A stretch of 64,000 nt of DNA from Halobacillus litoralis (GCF_004101865.1 NZ_CP026118.1:3179001-3243000); one strand, 5' to 3'; positions 1 to 8,828 are shown, counted from the first letter of the stretch. Translations and numbers: made by a program. The notes: generated by a model from the sequence alone, not told the origin.

Positions 1-1
1 T

Positions 2-298
2 GGTGAAGCGTTCAATGTCGGGGAAACCTTCGCAGGATTAGAGTTTCCAAAAGGTGTGGAGCTGAGCAGCAAGTTGGATTGGATCGCAGAAGAGCGGGGG
101 AATATGTCCAGGGCGGCTTTGAAATGGGTCATGCAGCAGGAAGAAGTGACAAGTGTGATTCCAGGATTCCGTAACCGAAAACAGGTGGAAGACAATTTGT
201 CGGCTGTTGAGGTTAAGCCGTTTAGTGAGGGAGAACTAGAACAGTTACGTGATTTTTATCAAAAAGAAGTGCATGAGTTTATCAGAGGTGTTTATTGA
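2..298 (+). CDS. Aldo/keto reductase, C-terminal fragment (starts before window)
   Basis: This is the last 98 codons of a gene that begins outside the window. The frame is open from base 2 and ends with TGA. The sequence has the usual C-terminal part of NADPH-dependent aldo/keto reductases: the region MSRAALKWVMQQEEVTSVIPG, followed by RNRKQVEDNL, is the family's cofactor-binding tail (alpha-helix, then the strand and loop that hold the adenosine phosphate). The nearest family relatives reduce aldehydes and ketones in the cytoplasm, but substrate cannot be read from the tail. A decayed second copy of the same tail lies at 8620-8773. Followed at 417-448 by a hairpin shared with the convergent metE. 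Confidence 0.85.
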   Translation, partial: GEAFNVGETFAGLEFPKGVELSSKLDWIAEERGNMSRAALKWVMQQEEVTSVIPGFRNRKQVEDNLSAVEVKPFSEGELEQLRDFYQKEVHEFIRGVY

Positions 299-416
299 TA
301 ACAAAGGTTATAGATGTTCAACTCATGTATTTGGAGATTGGATGATGATTGTTAATGGGGAAGGTGGCTGCTTCAATCTATCAGGTTGAATGCTCCCCCT
401 TCTTTACAAAGGAAGC

Positions 417-448
417 AAAACGCTCAGGGATTACCCCCTGAGCGTTTA
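417..448. terminator. Bidirectional terminator-like hairpin
   Basis: A stem AACGCTCAGGG / CCCTGAGCGTT with a short loop lies between the aldo/keto reductase gene and the convergent metE. T-rich tracts on both sides are short, so it may end both transcripts only moderately well. Confidence 0.6.
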
Positions 449-463
449 AAAGTATGAAAATTT

Positions 464-2766
464 TCAGGAACCACTTACACTTTGTTTTACTTTCTCGCGT
501 GCCTTTCGCGCTGCCTCAACCATGTTTGTGAGAGCAGCTTCGGTCTCTTCCGTTCCTCTGGTTTTCAATCCGCAGTCAGGATTGACCCAGAATTGACGAG
601 GGTGAAGGACTCGTAAAGCGCGGAGGATGTTTGCTTCCATCTCTTCCACATGCGGAACTCTAGGACTGTGGATGTCATAAACTCCCAGACCAATTCCTTT
701 TTCATAGGATATTTTCTCAAAGTCAGCTACAATTTCTCCATGGCTGCGCGCAGCTTCAATAGAAATGACATCTGCGTCCAATTGATCGATGGTAGTCATG
801 ATCGTTCCAAATTCGGAATAACACATGTGTGTATGAATTTGGGTTTCATCTTTGACCAACGACGTTGCGAGTTTGAAGGCATATACAGCTTGTTCTAAAT
901 AATCGTTCTGTTTTTCTTCTTTAAGCGGTAACCCTTCGCGTAAGGCAGGTTCATCGACTTGAATCATACGAATACTCTTATCTTCCAAGGCTTTTACTTC
1001 TTCTTGTAAAGCTAAAGCAATTTGCTTTGTTACTTCAAATCTGCTGATATCCTCTCGAACAAAGGACCAATTAACAATTGTGACCGGTCCTGTTAACATT
1101 CCTTTTATCGGTTTATCTGTCAACGATTGCGCATAGGCTATTTCATTCAACGTCATCGGTTGCTGGTGGACAACCTCTTTATAAATTATCGGTGGCTTGA
1201 CGCAGCGAGATCCATAGGACTGCACCCAGCCAAACCTTGAAAATACAAACCCCTCCAGCTTCTCACCGAAAAATTCAACCATATCGTTCCGCTCAAATTC
1301 CCCATGCACTAAAACATCCAGGCCCCATTCTTCCTGTCGACTGATCCACTCAGATATATTGTTTTTAATAAAAGTTTCATAGTAGGAGTCTGTCCACACC
1401 CCTTTTCTCCAATTCATTCTCGCTTTCCGAATCCCGTTTGTTTGAGGGAGACTGCCGATTGTCGTTGTCGGAAGTAATGGGAGGTTGAAATATTTCTCCT
1501 GAAGCTTCTGACGAGTACGATAATCAGAGGCTCTTTCGATTTTTTGTTCTTTCCATGTATTCGTTCGGTTTTTTGAGGCGTCCTTTTGTTCCTTGTCCCC
1601 CCATAACTGGATAAGGGCTTCCTTTTGTTTAGTCAATGTTTCTTCCACTGATTCTTTTCCTTCGTTTAATGCTTTCGTCAAGAGGGCTGTTTCCTGCAAT
1701 TTTTGATCAGCAAATGAGAGACCGTCTTTCAATACAGGATCAATCTCCTTCTCCGTCTCTATGGTTACAGGAACATGTAATAAACTGCAGGAAGGCTGCA
1801 CAATAAGACGTTCGTTATCTACCTTTTTTAATATTGTTTCCAGCTGTGTTAGCTGTTTTTCCAGGTCTGCTCTCCAAATATTTCTTCCATTTATTACACC
1901 AGCAGCGAGGGTTTTTTCCTTTGGAAAACCGTATGTTTTCAAATTATCCAGGTTTTTCCCACTATCGTGAACGAAATCAAGACCGATACCAGCCACAGGG
2001 AGTGAGACGACTTCTTCATAATGATCGACGGCTTCAAAGTATGTTTGAAGCAAGATGTTTACATCCGGCAATTGCCTATGGATCAATTCATAGACTTCAT
2101 TGAAGAGTTGAATATCCTCTTTTGTAGTAGATGTGCAAAGGATCGGTTCATCGAACTGCACCCATTCGGCCCCGGCGTTTTTCAGTTCTTGAAGCACTTG
2201 GATGTATAGAGGGACAAGTTTCTTCAAAAGGAAGTTTCGCTTGTTTTTTTCAACACCCTTCGCAAGTGTAATGAAAGTCATTGGACCTAAAAGGACGGGC
2301 TTACCAATAATGCCAAGGTGTTCTCTTGCTTCGTTAAAATAATGAAGAGGAAAATTATTGATTAATTCAGGATTTGAATTTCCATCAATTTCAGGGACAA
2401 TATAGTGATAATTTGTATTAAACCATTTTGTCATTTCAGAGGCTACGACTTCATCATTTCCACGGGCAATATCAAAATAAATATTAAGGGAGTCACTTTG
2501 ATTATAGTTTCCGAAGCGTTCAGGGATCAGACCAAACATAAAAGACGTATCAAGCACGTGGTCATAGAGAGTGAAATCCCCTACAGGAATAAGGTCAACC
2601 CCTTTATCATTTGCTTTTGTAAATGATCAAGGCGAATTTTTTTCATTTCATCCAATAATTGATTTTCAGAAATCGCCCCTTGCCAAAAGCGTTCGAGTAC
2701 CTTTTTCCATTCTCGTTTTTCACCAATTCTGGGATAACCAATTGTCGAAGTTATTACACTTGTCAT
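464..2766 (-). pseudogene. metE: Cobalamin-independent methionine synthase MetE, interrupted by one frameshift
   Basis: MetE transfers a methyl group from 5-methyltetrahydropteroyl-triglutamate to homocysteine in the cytoplasm. The start ATG at 2766 follows an AGGAGG site, and the N-terminus (MTSVITSTIGYPRIG) is typical. The first frame runs to about 2610-2612, where one base seems missing in a run of three T (A on the coding strand). Adding one base joins LQKQ to NDKGVDLIPVGDFTLYDHVLDTSFMFG, the normal family text, and the second frame continues to 464. The whole protein would be about 767 residues, the usual length. The C-terminal part keeps the zinc-binding pattern (HTHMCYSEF and later NPDCGLKTRG). 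Either a recent pseudogene or a base-calling error; nothing else is damaged. Expression is controlled by the two riboswitches upstream. Confidence 0.9.
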
Positions 2767-2791
2767 CACGATGCCTCCTAGTTTTTTCAAT

Positions 2792-2820
2792 AAAAAAATC
2801 CCTCTATTTATTAGAGAGAT
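2792..2820 (-). terminator. Riboswitch-controlled terminator before metE
   Basis: On the minus strand ATCTCTCTA, a short loop, TAGAGGGAT and a run of T form an intrinsic terminator between the cobalamin aptamer and the metE ribosome site. It is the expected expression platform of that aptamer. Confidence 0.75.
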
Positions 2821-2894
2821 GGTTATGACGTTAGAAAACTCATACGGACGTAAAATGCATGCGCGCCAAAACACCTCCCTATTCCTCGTAGGTT

Positions 2895-3090
2895 TAGTGT
2901 ACGTTCAACAGGCAGGTCTCCTGACTTATGTTCAACACAAACCTGAGCCTTCCCATCGAGATTCATAAAGAAGATAGTGGCATGCAAGCAGGTTTGCTCC
3001 TATATACAGTGGCGGGACCGTGCCGGACTTACACCGGACTTCCCTTTTAAGCTGCCTAAGATCGAAGTGGTTTAGGCAGCACCTGAAGAT
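2895..3090 (-). promoter_or_regulatory. Cobalamin (AdoCbl) riboswitch aptamer
   Basis: On the minus strand the conserved parts come in order: a 5' paired region, GTCCGGTGTAAGTCCGG, CGGTCCCGCCACTG, and near the 3' end the B12 box AGTCAGGAGACCTGCC. These are the diagnostic core elements of the cobalamin riboswitch class. It sits downstream of a SAM-I aptamer and upstream of metE. Binding of coenzyme B12 should favour the terminator at 2792-2820 and shut off metE, which is not needed when the B12-dependent enzyme MetH can work. Confidence 0.93.
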
Positions 3091-3112
3091 ATACGATATT
3101 AAATTTTCTTCA

Positions 3113-3144
3113 TAAATACAAAAACCTCTCAAGTTGAGAGGTTT
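3113..3144 (-). terminator. SAM-I riboswitch terminator
   Basis: On the minus strand AAACCTCTC, loop AACTT, GAGAGGTTTTT followed by T-rich sequence forms a strong intrinsic terminator directly after the SAM-I aptamer and before the cobalamin aptamer. Each aptamer therefore has its own terminator. Confidence 0.88.
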
Positions 3145-3155
3145 AGACATTCGAC

Positions 3156-3272
3156 CTCTCTTATTTTTCAAAGCACTTGCTTCGCTGGAATTAGCACCTA
3201 AATCAACGTAGGTATATTGATTCGGCTGCCGGGTTTCATAGGGCCAGTCCCTCCACCTCTCTGAATAAGAGA
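3156..3272 (-). promoter_or_regulatory. SAM-I riboswitch (S-box) aptamer
   Basis: On the minus strand the P1 strand CTCTTATT is followed by AGAGAGGTGGAGGGACTGG, CCCTATGAAACCCGGCAGCC and closes with AATAAGAG. This is the S-box core in the right order. High S-adenosylmethionine should stop transcription at 3113-3144. It lies about 15 bases after the predicted start of transcription, ahead of the cobalamin aptamer, giving a two-input leader for metE. Confidence 0.95.
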
Positions 3273-3294
3273 TTATGATTTATGATTAAAAGAA

Positions 3295-3323
3295 ATACTA
3301 GCATGGGGTTTCGAGGCTGTCAA
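3295..3323 (-). promoter_or_regulatory. Promoter of the metE leader
   Basis: On the minus strand TTGACA, a 17-base spacer and TAGTAT lie just upstream of the SAM-I aptamer. The first is a perfect -35 box and spacing is optimal. Confidence 0.8.
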
Positions 3324-3360
3324 TCATTGAATAGTCAAAATTAATTGAAAAAAGGGATGA

Positions 3361-3507
3361 ATCACTTCAAATGTAAAGCCATATGCGGGAAACGAACAGA
3401 TCGATGTGGAGCAAAGAAAAGGTGGAGATGCCTTCAAACGCTTAACTATTGCTGACTCTCCTTTAATTGGTGCTGAACTAAATGTGATATTGACTGATTG
3501 GATATAA
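3361..3507 (+). other. Short open frame, possible gene remnant
   Basis: The frame is open for 48 codons after a TGA and ends ...DSPLIGAELNVILTDWI. Its composition looks protein-like, but there is no start codon with a ribosome site, and I do not recognise the family. It could be the tail of a decayed gene or a chance frame. The rest of the gap 3324-3591 shows nothing else I can name. Confidence 0.22.
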
Positions 3508-3591
3508 ATATAACGAAGGCAAGTCAGAGCTGGATGGTTGAGGAAGATAAACTTGAAAGCTAGAATAATAGGTAAGAAGGGAGATGGTTAC

Positions 3592-4050
3592 ATGAACGAA
3601 GAACAGATTTTCCAACAGATCAACATGGTAAGAAAAGCGACGTTGAAGGGAATGGACAGTGTCACAGAAGAACAGGCGGATAAACAGCCGGGAGGATTCA
3701 GCAACACGATACGCTGGAACCTCGGTCACATTTACGTCGTGCAAAACTCATTGATTGCTAAGTTCGGCGGCATACCGACCGAAACGCCTTCCCGTTACCT
3801 TGAACTGTTCGCACCAGGCACAAAACCGGCCGATTGGCAGGGGGACGTCCCATCACTTGCTGAACTGAAACAGGAGCTTGAGGAACAGCCGGCAAGGCTT
3901 AAGGAAACACTTACCGGAAAGCTGGATGATGAAGCGGCAGAAGCCTTCTTATCCCTTCCGACAGTCGGAGAGATTCTTAACTTCACGTTGTACCATGAAG
4001 GGGTACATGGGGGTATGATTAAAGCCTTGAAGGCAAATACCGCAGAATAA
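3592..4050 (+). CDS. DinB/YfiT-like four-helix metal-dependent protein
   Basis: The product has 152 residues, a normal length for the DinB superfamily of four-helix-bundle proteins, which bind a divalent metal with three histidines; members include thiol-dependent transferases and many proteins of unknown function. I chose the ATG at 3592 because GGGAGAT lies at the right distance; an upstream ATG in the same frame has no such site. Visible histidines are in NLGHIYVV (first helix pair) and in YHEGVHGG near the C-terminus, spaced as metal ligands in the family. No signal peptide, so cytoplasmic. It stands alone, ended by a terminator at 4056-4088. Substrate unknown. Confidence 0.85.
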   Translation: MNEEQIFQQINMVRKATLKGMDSVTEEQADKQPGGFSNTIRWNLGHIYVVQNSLIAKFGGIPTETPSRYLELFAPGTKPADWQGDVPSLAELKQELEEQPARLKETLTGKLDDEAAEAFLSLPTVGEILNFTLYHEGVHGGMIKALKANTAE

Positions 4051-4055
4051 AAGGG

Positions 4056-4088
4056 AAAAGCTGACTACATGTGTTAGTCAGCTTTTTT
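4056..4088 (+). terminator. Intrinsic terminator of the dinB-like gene
   Basis: AAAAGCTGACTA, a short loop, TAGTCAGCT and a run of six T follow the stop codon directly. Confidence 0.9.
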
Positions 4089-4130
4089 CTGTGAAATGGT
4101 ATATATAAGTGCGTTTTTCTATCAACGATA

Positions 4131-4289
4131 TTAACTTGATTCCTCACTAAAGATCTCGTTGAATGGATCGATTTCTAGTGCCTGGAATGGTATATCCTCT
4201 TCTATTTTTATAAAATCAGCTATAAGAGTATAGCGTGGAAAGTTTCCCCGAATAATAGGAAAGACGAGTCTATACTTGTCTGTTTTCAA
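4131..4289 (-). other. Small open frame of about 52 codons, unknown
   Basis: The minus frame reads LKTDKYRLVFPIIRGNFPRY and ends EIDPFNEIFSEESS before TAA. The amino-acid mix and codons look like a real protein end, but the only start is a TTG without a ribosome site. It may be the tail of a lost gene or a small unrecognised protein. It lies between the dinB-like gene and the copper ATPase promoter. Confidence 0.28.
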
Positions 4290-4305
4290 ATTTATAGTTT
4301 AATAA

Positions 4306-4330
4306 TACCCCTACGCGGTAATCGTATAAT
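4306..4330 (+). promoter_or_regulatory. CsoR-like copper operator and -10 box before copB
   Basis: TACCCCTACGCGGTA at 4306-4320 resembles the CsoR operator type (TACC...GGTA inverted repeat around a G/C centre) known from Bacillus copper operons. A TATAAT box follows at 4325-4330; the -35 box is poor. Copper-dependent derepression of the ATPase gene is inferred. Confidence 0.55.
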
Positions 4331-4358
4331 AATTGATGATATATATAATAGGAGGGAA

Positions 4359-6443
4359 ATGATGGCGCACAATCATCACAACCAGCAATCGAATCAGAAG
4401 AAAGATGAAAATCATCACCAGGATAATGGTGAGCAAAATCGTGACATCCATAAGAACCATGATCATGAAGACCACGGTCATCACGACCATGACGGGCATG
4501 ATCATGGTGCTATGGTAGAAGAGTTCAAGCAAAGGTTTTATATTTCGTTATTTGCAACTATTCCTATATTACTGTTGTCGCCGATGATTCAGGATTTTAT
4601 CGGGCTGGAATTTTCCTTCCCCTTTGATCAATATCTATTATTCGGCTTAGCGACCTTCGTATTTTTCTATGGTGGCTGGCCATTTTTGACAGGATCTGTG
4701 GACGAGCTGAAACAAAAAAATCCTGGTATGATGACCCTCATCGGCTTAGCGATTGTCGTCGCTTATGGGTATAGTTCGCTTGTCATATTTGGATGGTCAG
4801 GCAAGAACTTTTTCTGGGAACTGGCGACCCTCATTGATATCATGCTGCTCGGTCATTGGATTGAAATGAAATCAGTAATGGGAGCATCGAACGCTTTACA
4901 AGAACTCGTTAAACTGATGCCTAATGAAGCTCACCGTTTAAAGGAGGATGGTGAAACAGAAGATGTTCCTCTCAGTGAATTGGATGCAGAGGATCTGGTC
5001 CTCGTGAAACCTGGAGAAAAGATCCCGGTGGATGGGGTGATTACAGAAGGTAAATCGGCTGTCGATGAGTCCATGCTGACAGGTGAATCCATCCCTATAG
5101 AAAAAGAGGAAGATGGAGAAGTCATCGGTGGTTCGATCAATAAAGAAGGAAGCCTTACGATTCAGGTTAAAAATACGGGTGAGGACACGTACCTTTCCAA
5201 AGTGATCACATTGGTAGAAGAAGCTCAAAATTCCAAGTCACGGGCCCAGGACTTTGCTAATCGGGCAGCTAAATGGCTGTTTTATCTGGCACTTGGGGCA
5301 GGAATCTCTACTTTCATTGTATGGATGGCCTTAGGTTTCGCATTTGATGTTGCCCTGGAGCGAATGGTAACGGTCATGGTCATCACATGTCCGCACGCCT
5401 TAGGATTAGCCGCTCCGCTTGTTGTCGCTGTTTCTACTTCCCTTTCAGCAAAACAAGGGCTATTAATCAGAAACAGACCCCAGTTTGAGAATGCCCGTAA
5501 CATCGGTGCCGTGATTTTTGATAAAACAGGTACTTTGACAAAGGGTGAGTTCGGGGTCACGAATGTGATTCAGGCAGAAGGGAAGGAAGAAAAAGAAATA
5601 CTTTACTGGGCCGCAAGTGTGGAGCAGAATTCTGAGCACCCGCTGGCTCGAGGTATCCTTGAAAAAGCACGAGCCAACGAAATTTCGCTGGATAGAGTGG
5701 AAGATTTCGAGTCCATTACCGGAAAAGGGCTGAAAGGAAAAGTAGACGGAAGAGAAGTAAAGGTTATGAGTCCTGGATATATGAAAGAACAAGATTATGC
5801 TTATGATACTGAAGCCTTCAATGAATTATCAGAAGAGGGAAAAACGGTGGTCTTCGTCCTCCTTGATGATGAGTTGTTAGGAATGGTGGCTCTTGCTGAC
5901 ATGGTTCGTGACTCCGCAAAAGAAGCGATTGCTGAGTTGAAATCCAGGAATATCCATTCCGTTATGCTTACGGGTGATAATGAAAAAGTCGCCAATTGGG
6001 TAGCAGATCAATTAGAGATGGAAGAAGTCTATGCGGAAGTGCTACCTGATCATAAAGCAGACAAAGTCAAGGAAGTACAAGCGAAGGGAAGAAAAGTGGC
6101 CATGACAGGCGATGGAATTAATGACGCCCCTGCCCTTGCTACAGCAGATGTTGGAATAGCAATCGGGAGTGGGACAGATGTTGCCGTCGAAACGGCTGAT
6201 ATTGTTTTAGTAAAAAGCAATCCTAAAGATATCGTTTCAATTGTAAATTTATCAAAAAATACGTATAAAAAAATGGTGCAGAACTTATGGTGGGCTGCTG
6301 GTTACAATATCTTCGCTATCCCATTAGCGGCAGGGGTTCTGGCTCCTATAGGTGTGGTGCTAAGTCCCGCCATTGGAGCAATATTGATGAGCTTGAGTAC
6401 CGTGGTAGTCGCGATCAATGCCAAACTGCTAAAAGCCGAATAA
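4359..6443 (+). CDS. copB: Copper-exporting P-type ATPase, CopB (CPH) type
   Basis: A P1B ATPase of 694 residues that pumps copper out across the plasma membrane. The first 60 residues are very rich in histidine, a metal-binding tail used instead of the CXXC domains of CopA. Membrane helices start near residue 60. TGES (actuator) is at 241-244, the ion-path motif CPH at 344-346, the phosphorylated Asp at 388 in DKTGTLT, the HP motif at 427-428, and TGDGIND at 583-589. CPH marks the CopB group (P1B-3, Cu+/Cu2+) and not CopA (CPC) or zinc pumps. AGGAGGG precedes the ATG; a second ATG follows directly and could also serve. A CsoR-like operator lies upstream, and other likely copper genes follow. 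Confidence 0.93.
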   Translation: MMAHNHHNQQSNQKKDENHHQDNGEQNRDIHKNHDHEDHGHHDHDGHDHGAMVEEFKQRFYISLFATIPILLLSPMIQDFIGLEFSFPFDQYLLFGLATFVFFYGGWPFLTGSVDELKQKNPGMMTLIGLAIVVAYGYSSLVIFGWSGKNFFWELATLIDIMLLGHWIEMKSVMGASNALQELVKLMPNEAHRLKEDGETEDVPLSELDAEDLVLVKPGEKIPVDGVITEGKSAVDESMLTGESIPIEKEEDGEVIGGSINKEGSLTIQVKNTGEDTYLSKVITLVEEAQNSKSRAQDFANRAAKWLFYLALGAGISTFIVWMALGFAFDVALERMVTVMVITCPHALGLAAPLVVAVSTSLSAKQGLLIRNRPQFENARNIGAVIFDKTGTLTKGEFGVTNVIQAEGKEEKEILYWAASVEQNSEHPLARGILEKARANEISLDRVEDFESITGKGLKGKVDGREVKVMSPGYMKEQDYAYDTEAFNELSEEGKTVVFVLLDDELLGMVALADMVRDSAKEAIAELKSRNIHSVMLTGDNEKVANWVADQLEMEEVYAEVLPDHKADKVKEVQAKGRKVAMTGDGINDAPALATADVGIAIGSGTDVAVETADIVLVKSNPKDIVSIVNLSKNTYKKMVQNLWWAAGYNIFAIPLAAGVLAPIGVVLSPAIGAILMSLSTVVVAINAKLLKAE

Positions 6444-6457
6444 GGATGAGTCATATA

Positions 6458-6491
6458 AGACGACACAGATAATTTGCTGTGTCGTCTTTTT
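6458..6491. terminator. Terminator after copB, shared with the convergent gene
   Basis: AAGACGACACAG / CTGTGTCGTCTT with a seven-base loop and T-run. It lies between convergent genes and can work both ways. Confidence 0.9.
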
Positions 6492-6493
6492 AG

Positions 6494-7060
6494 TTAAGAA
6501 GAGTGTTGTTGATGGTGGTTTATATCATCCACAGGTTCATCATTAAGCACACTTCCCGCTAAAAGGAAACAGAGAACAATCAGAAAAACGACCAAAGGCT
6601 TTAATAACCATTTATACGAATAAATCACGGAATCAGGACTGCTGAGGTTTTTAAAAACAGGGTATAAGATAAGCGAACATACACTTAATGATAAAGAAAA
6701 GTTAAGGATTAATAGAGATTCAGAATAAGTGAGCATTTCTCCTAACATAGCCCCCATCATTCCACCCATCAAGGCAGAAATAAGACCTTCCAGGCCAGCA
6801 ACTACGCCCAAGTTCCACCCGCACAGCCCGCCGAGGAAAGCTCCAGCTGATAGCCCCAACATTGTAGAAAGATACATGTTACCTGGAAGAATGAAGGCAA
6901 AGAACATCCCTATACATAAGCCGATGCTTGTCCCGATGAACATAGTTATAACCATCCGTTGAGAATGGTTAAATAGAGAGCCATACTTTTTAGCCAGGGC
7001 AAGTGAAGCGGCAACACTAAAAAATATTGTCCCGACAATAAATAGTTGAAATGATGTCAT
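6494..7060 (-). CDS. Small polytopic membrane protein beside the copper ATPase, unknown
   Basis: The product has 188 residues with about five or six membrane segments: one at the N-terminus, a glycine-rich stretch at about 60-115 (GLSAGAFLGG, GLISALMGGMMGAMLGEM) with close small residues, one near 118-135 and one near 152-168. The C-terminal tail ends DDINHHQQHSS, a possible metal-binding group. GAGGAG lies at good distance from the ATG. I do not recognise a named family. Its position, convergent to copB and near a YdhK-like lipoprotein, suggests a role in copper or heavy-metal handling at the membrane; this is inference only. Confidence 0.7.
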   Translation of the reverse strand: MTSFQLFIVGTIFFSVAASLALAKKYGSLFNHSQRMVITMFIGTSIGLCIGMFFAFILPGNMYLSTMLGLSAGAFLGGLCGWNLGVVAGLEGLISALMGGMMGAMLGEMLTYSESLLILNFSLSLSVCSLILYPVFKNLSSPDSVIYSYKWLLKPLVVFLIVLCFLLAGSVLNDEPVDDINHHQQHSS

Positions 7061-7187
7061 CCTTTTTGCTCCTCTTAATGAGTTTTGTATCTTAGTATCA
7101 TTGTATGTTTCGAGGCAGCTGTCTATTATTTGCTTGGAACTATTGATTATAGAATGGCAATGCTTGATGGCTAATAAACTCTATTTC

Positions 7188-7706
7188 TCACATGTTGAAC
7201 ATGTTTTTGAATGTCTGAAAAGTTTCCTTCTGCTTCTCTTTTGAACTTTCCGGGGCTGTATCTTTAATGAATTTTTCCATTAGAGCAATGTAACGATTAA
7301 GGAGCATCGTTTGCTGCAGGGCCATATGAAAATGAATGTTGCGGACATTTTCCGCTTTCATCCTTAATCCTGAATTGAAATTTGTATCAGCCATTGTTTC
7401 CGAAGTGGATTTGAGTGCTGTCAATATATTTTCTTGACTCATACCTAAGGAGATTTGGTGGCAATTTATCTGAACAGGCTCCCACTTATGTAAGTCATTA
7501 ACCCCGATGGTTTCATTTAGATCTGGATTCATAAGCGCAATCATGACTTTCACATGATTCTGCATGATCATGTACTGCTCTGTAGCGACTTGCTTGATTT
7601 CCGCGTCTTGTATGCTGCAGATGAAAGTCGCTAATTTATCTAGTTCAGCTTTATGAACGGATAAGTGCTCAGCCATTAAACTTAAGTCGATCATTTTTAG
7701 AATCAT
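7188..7706 (-). CDS. CotF-like / ferritin-like helical protein
   Basis: About 172 residues, nearly all helical by sequence, with no signal peptide. The C-terminal third (NVRNIHFHMALQQTMLLNRY) resembles the helical domain of spore coat protein CotF and its many Bacillaceae paralogues, whose function is mostly unknown. The text is rich in Met and His, which may suit a metal-binding role near the copper genes. I chose the ATG at 7706: the GGAGGG site sits nine bases upstream, whereas the longer start at 7715 lies directly against it. Runs with the membrane protein gene downstream, 127 bases apart. Family assignment is moderate. Confidence 0.6.
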   Translation of the reverse strand: MILKMIDLSLMAEHLSVHKAELDKLATFICSIQDAEIKQVATEQYMIMQNHVKVMIALMNPDLNETIGVNDLHKWEPVQINCHQISLGMSQENILTALKSTSETMADTNFNSGLRMKAENVRNIHFHMALQQTMLLNRYIALMEKFIKDTAPESSKEKQKETFQTFKNMFNM

Positions 7707-7976
7707 AACCAACATCCCTCCCCATCTTTATATTTATTTCTGTGACTTTAAATAATGACTGGAGAATGGAAATGATACATATATCAAATAACAAACAGGC
7801 GCGATCAATTAATATATACTTGAATTTAAAGAATTAGAAGGGCGCATCTCGGTGTATAATTTCCCTGTGAAGAAATGGATTCGAAAGATTTTTAGTGATT
7901 GTTTCCTATTGCAGGTGTACTCGATAGTAAATATAATTACGGGGGAGGGGTATTATTTCGAAGGAGGTACATAGCC

Positions 7977-8582
7977 ATGAAAGGATTTTTATTAAGTGTA
8001 ATCTTGCTAGTGTTTGCAGTAGGCATTACTGCATGCTCGAATAGTGAGGGAGGCGAGGAAATACAAAATAATGAAAATAGTGAAGGTGCGAATGAAGAAA
8101 TGAATAGTGAAGGCTCTGATGAGGGTGAGGGAACGGATCATTCAGATATGAATCATTCCAGTTCAGGGGAAGTTCCAGAGGGCCTGAAGGAAGCAGATGA
8201 CCCAACCTATAGAGTAGGTGACGAGACCACCATCACTGAGGGGCATATGGCCGGGATGGAAGGTGCGAAGGCTACAATTACAGGTGCTTATGATACCGTA
8301 GCTTACGTGGTGTCTTATGAACCGGCGAATGGGGCTGAAAGAATAACGGACCATAAATGGGTAATCCATGAAGAAATTGAAGAAGCAGGCAATAGACCAT
8401 TTGAATCTGGTGATGAAGTCACACTTAATGCTTCCCATATGGAAGGAATGGATGGATCAACAGCCACAATTGAATCTGCCAAAGAAACAACGGTTTACAT
8501 GGTTGACTTTGAAAATACTGGTGGAGGAAAAAAAGTAGAAAATCATAAGTGGGTAACCGAAGAAGAGCTAAGTGCTGAGTAA
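7977..8582 (+). CDS. ydhK: YdhK-like lipoprotein with two DUF1541 domains
   Basis: A secreted lipoprotein of 201 residues. The start ATG at 7977 has AAGGAGGT upstream; the signal peptide ends in a lipobox near GITACSN (Cys20). A linker rich in Glu, Asn and Ser follows (about 21-70), then two copies of the DUF1541 unit: YRVGDETTITEGHMAGMEGA ... TDHKWVIHEEI and FESGDEVTLNASHMEGMDGS ... ENHKWVTEEEL. Each unit has the His-Met-X-Gly-Met pattern and a conserved NHKWV. In B. subtilis YdhK has this layout, function unknown. The Met/His motifs and nearby copB suggest periplasm-side copper binding; inferred. The gap 7716-7976 holds its promoter region, with TATAAT near 7855 but no clear -35 box. Confidence 0.85.
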   Translation: MKGFLLSVILLVFAVGITACSNSEGGEEIQNNENSEGANEEMNSEGSDEGEGTDHSDMNHSSSGEVPEGLKEADDPTYRVGDETTITEGHMAGMEGAKATITGAYDTVAYVVSYEPANGAERITDHKWVIHEEIEEAGNRPFESGDEVTLNASHMEGMDGSTATIESAKETTVYMVDFENTGGGKKVENHKWVTEEELSAE

Positions 8583-8619
8583 AAGGTGACGTGCACTTTT
8601 TTACGGACAACTTGAAGTG

Positions 8620-8773
8620 GGCCCGAGTGTGTTTCCGGGATTACGTAACTTGAAACAGGTAGATAACAAGTTGTCAGGTTTGAAATGAAACCGTTTAGAG
8701 AGGGAGGAATTTAAGCAGGTACACGATTTTTCTCAAAAAGAAGTTCTTGAGTTCATCAGCGGAGTTTATTTGA
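8620..8773 (+). pseudogene. Decayed aldo/keto reductase C-terminus
   Basis: The text SVFPGLRNLKQVDNKLSG ... VHDFSQKEVLEFISGVY closely matches the tail of the gene at 2-298 (SVIPGFRNRKQVEDNLSA ... RDFYQKEVHEFIRGVY). DNA identity is also clear. At least two frame changes and an internal TGA break it, and no upstream part of the gene remains. Confidence 0.8.
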
Positions 8774-8828
8774 AGGAATGCTGGCACAGTGTTTGAAAAT
8801 TGTTTAGTGATCGTATAACAGGCAAACG

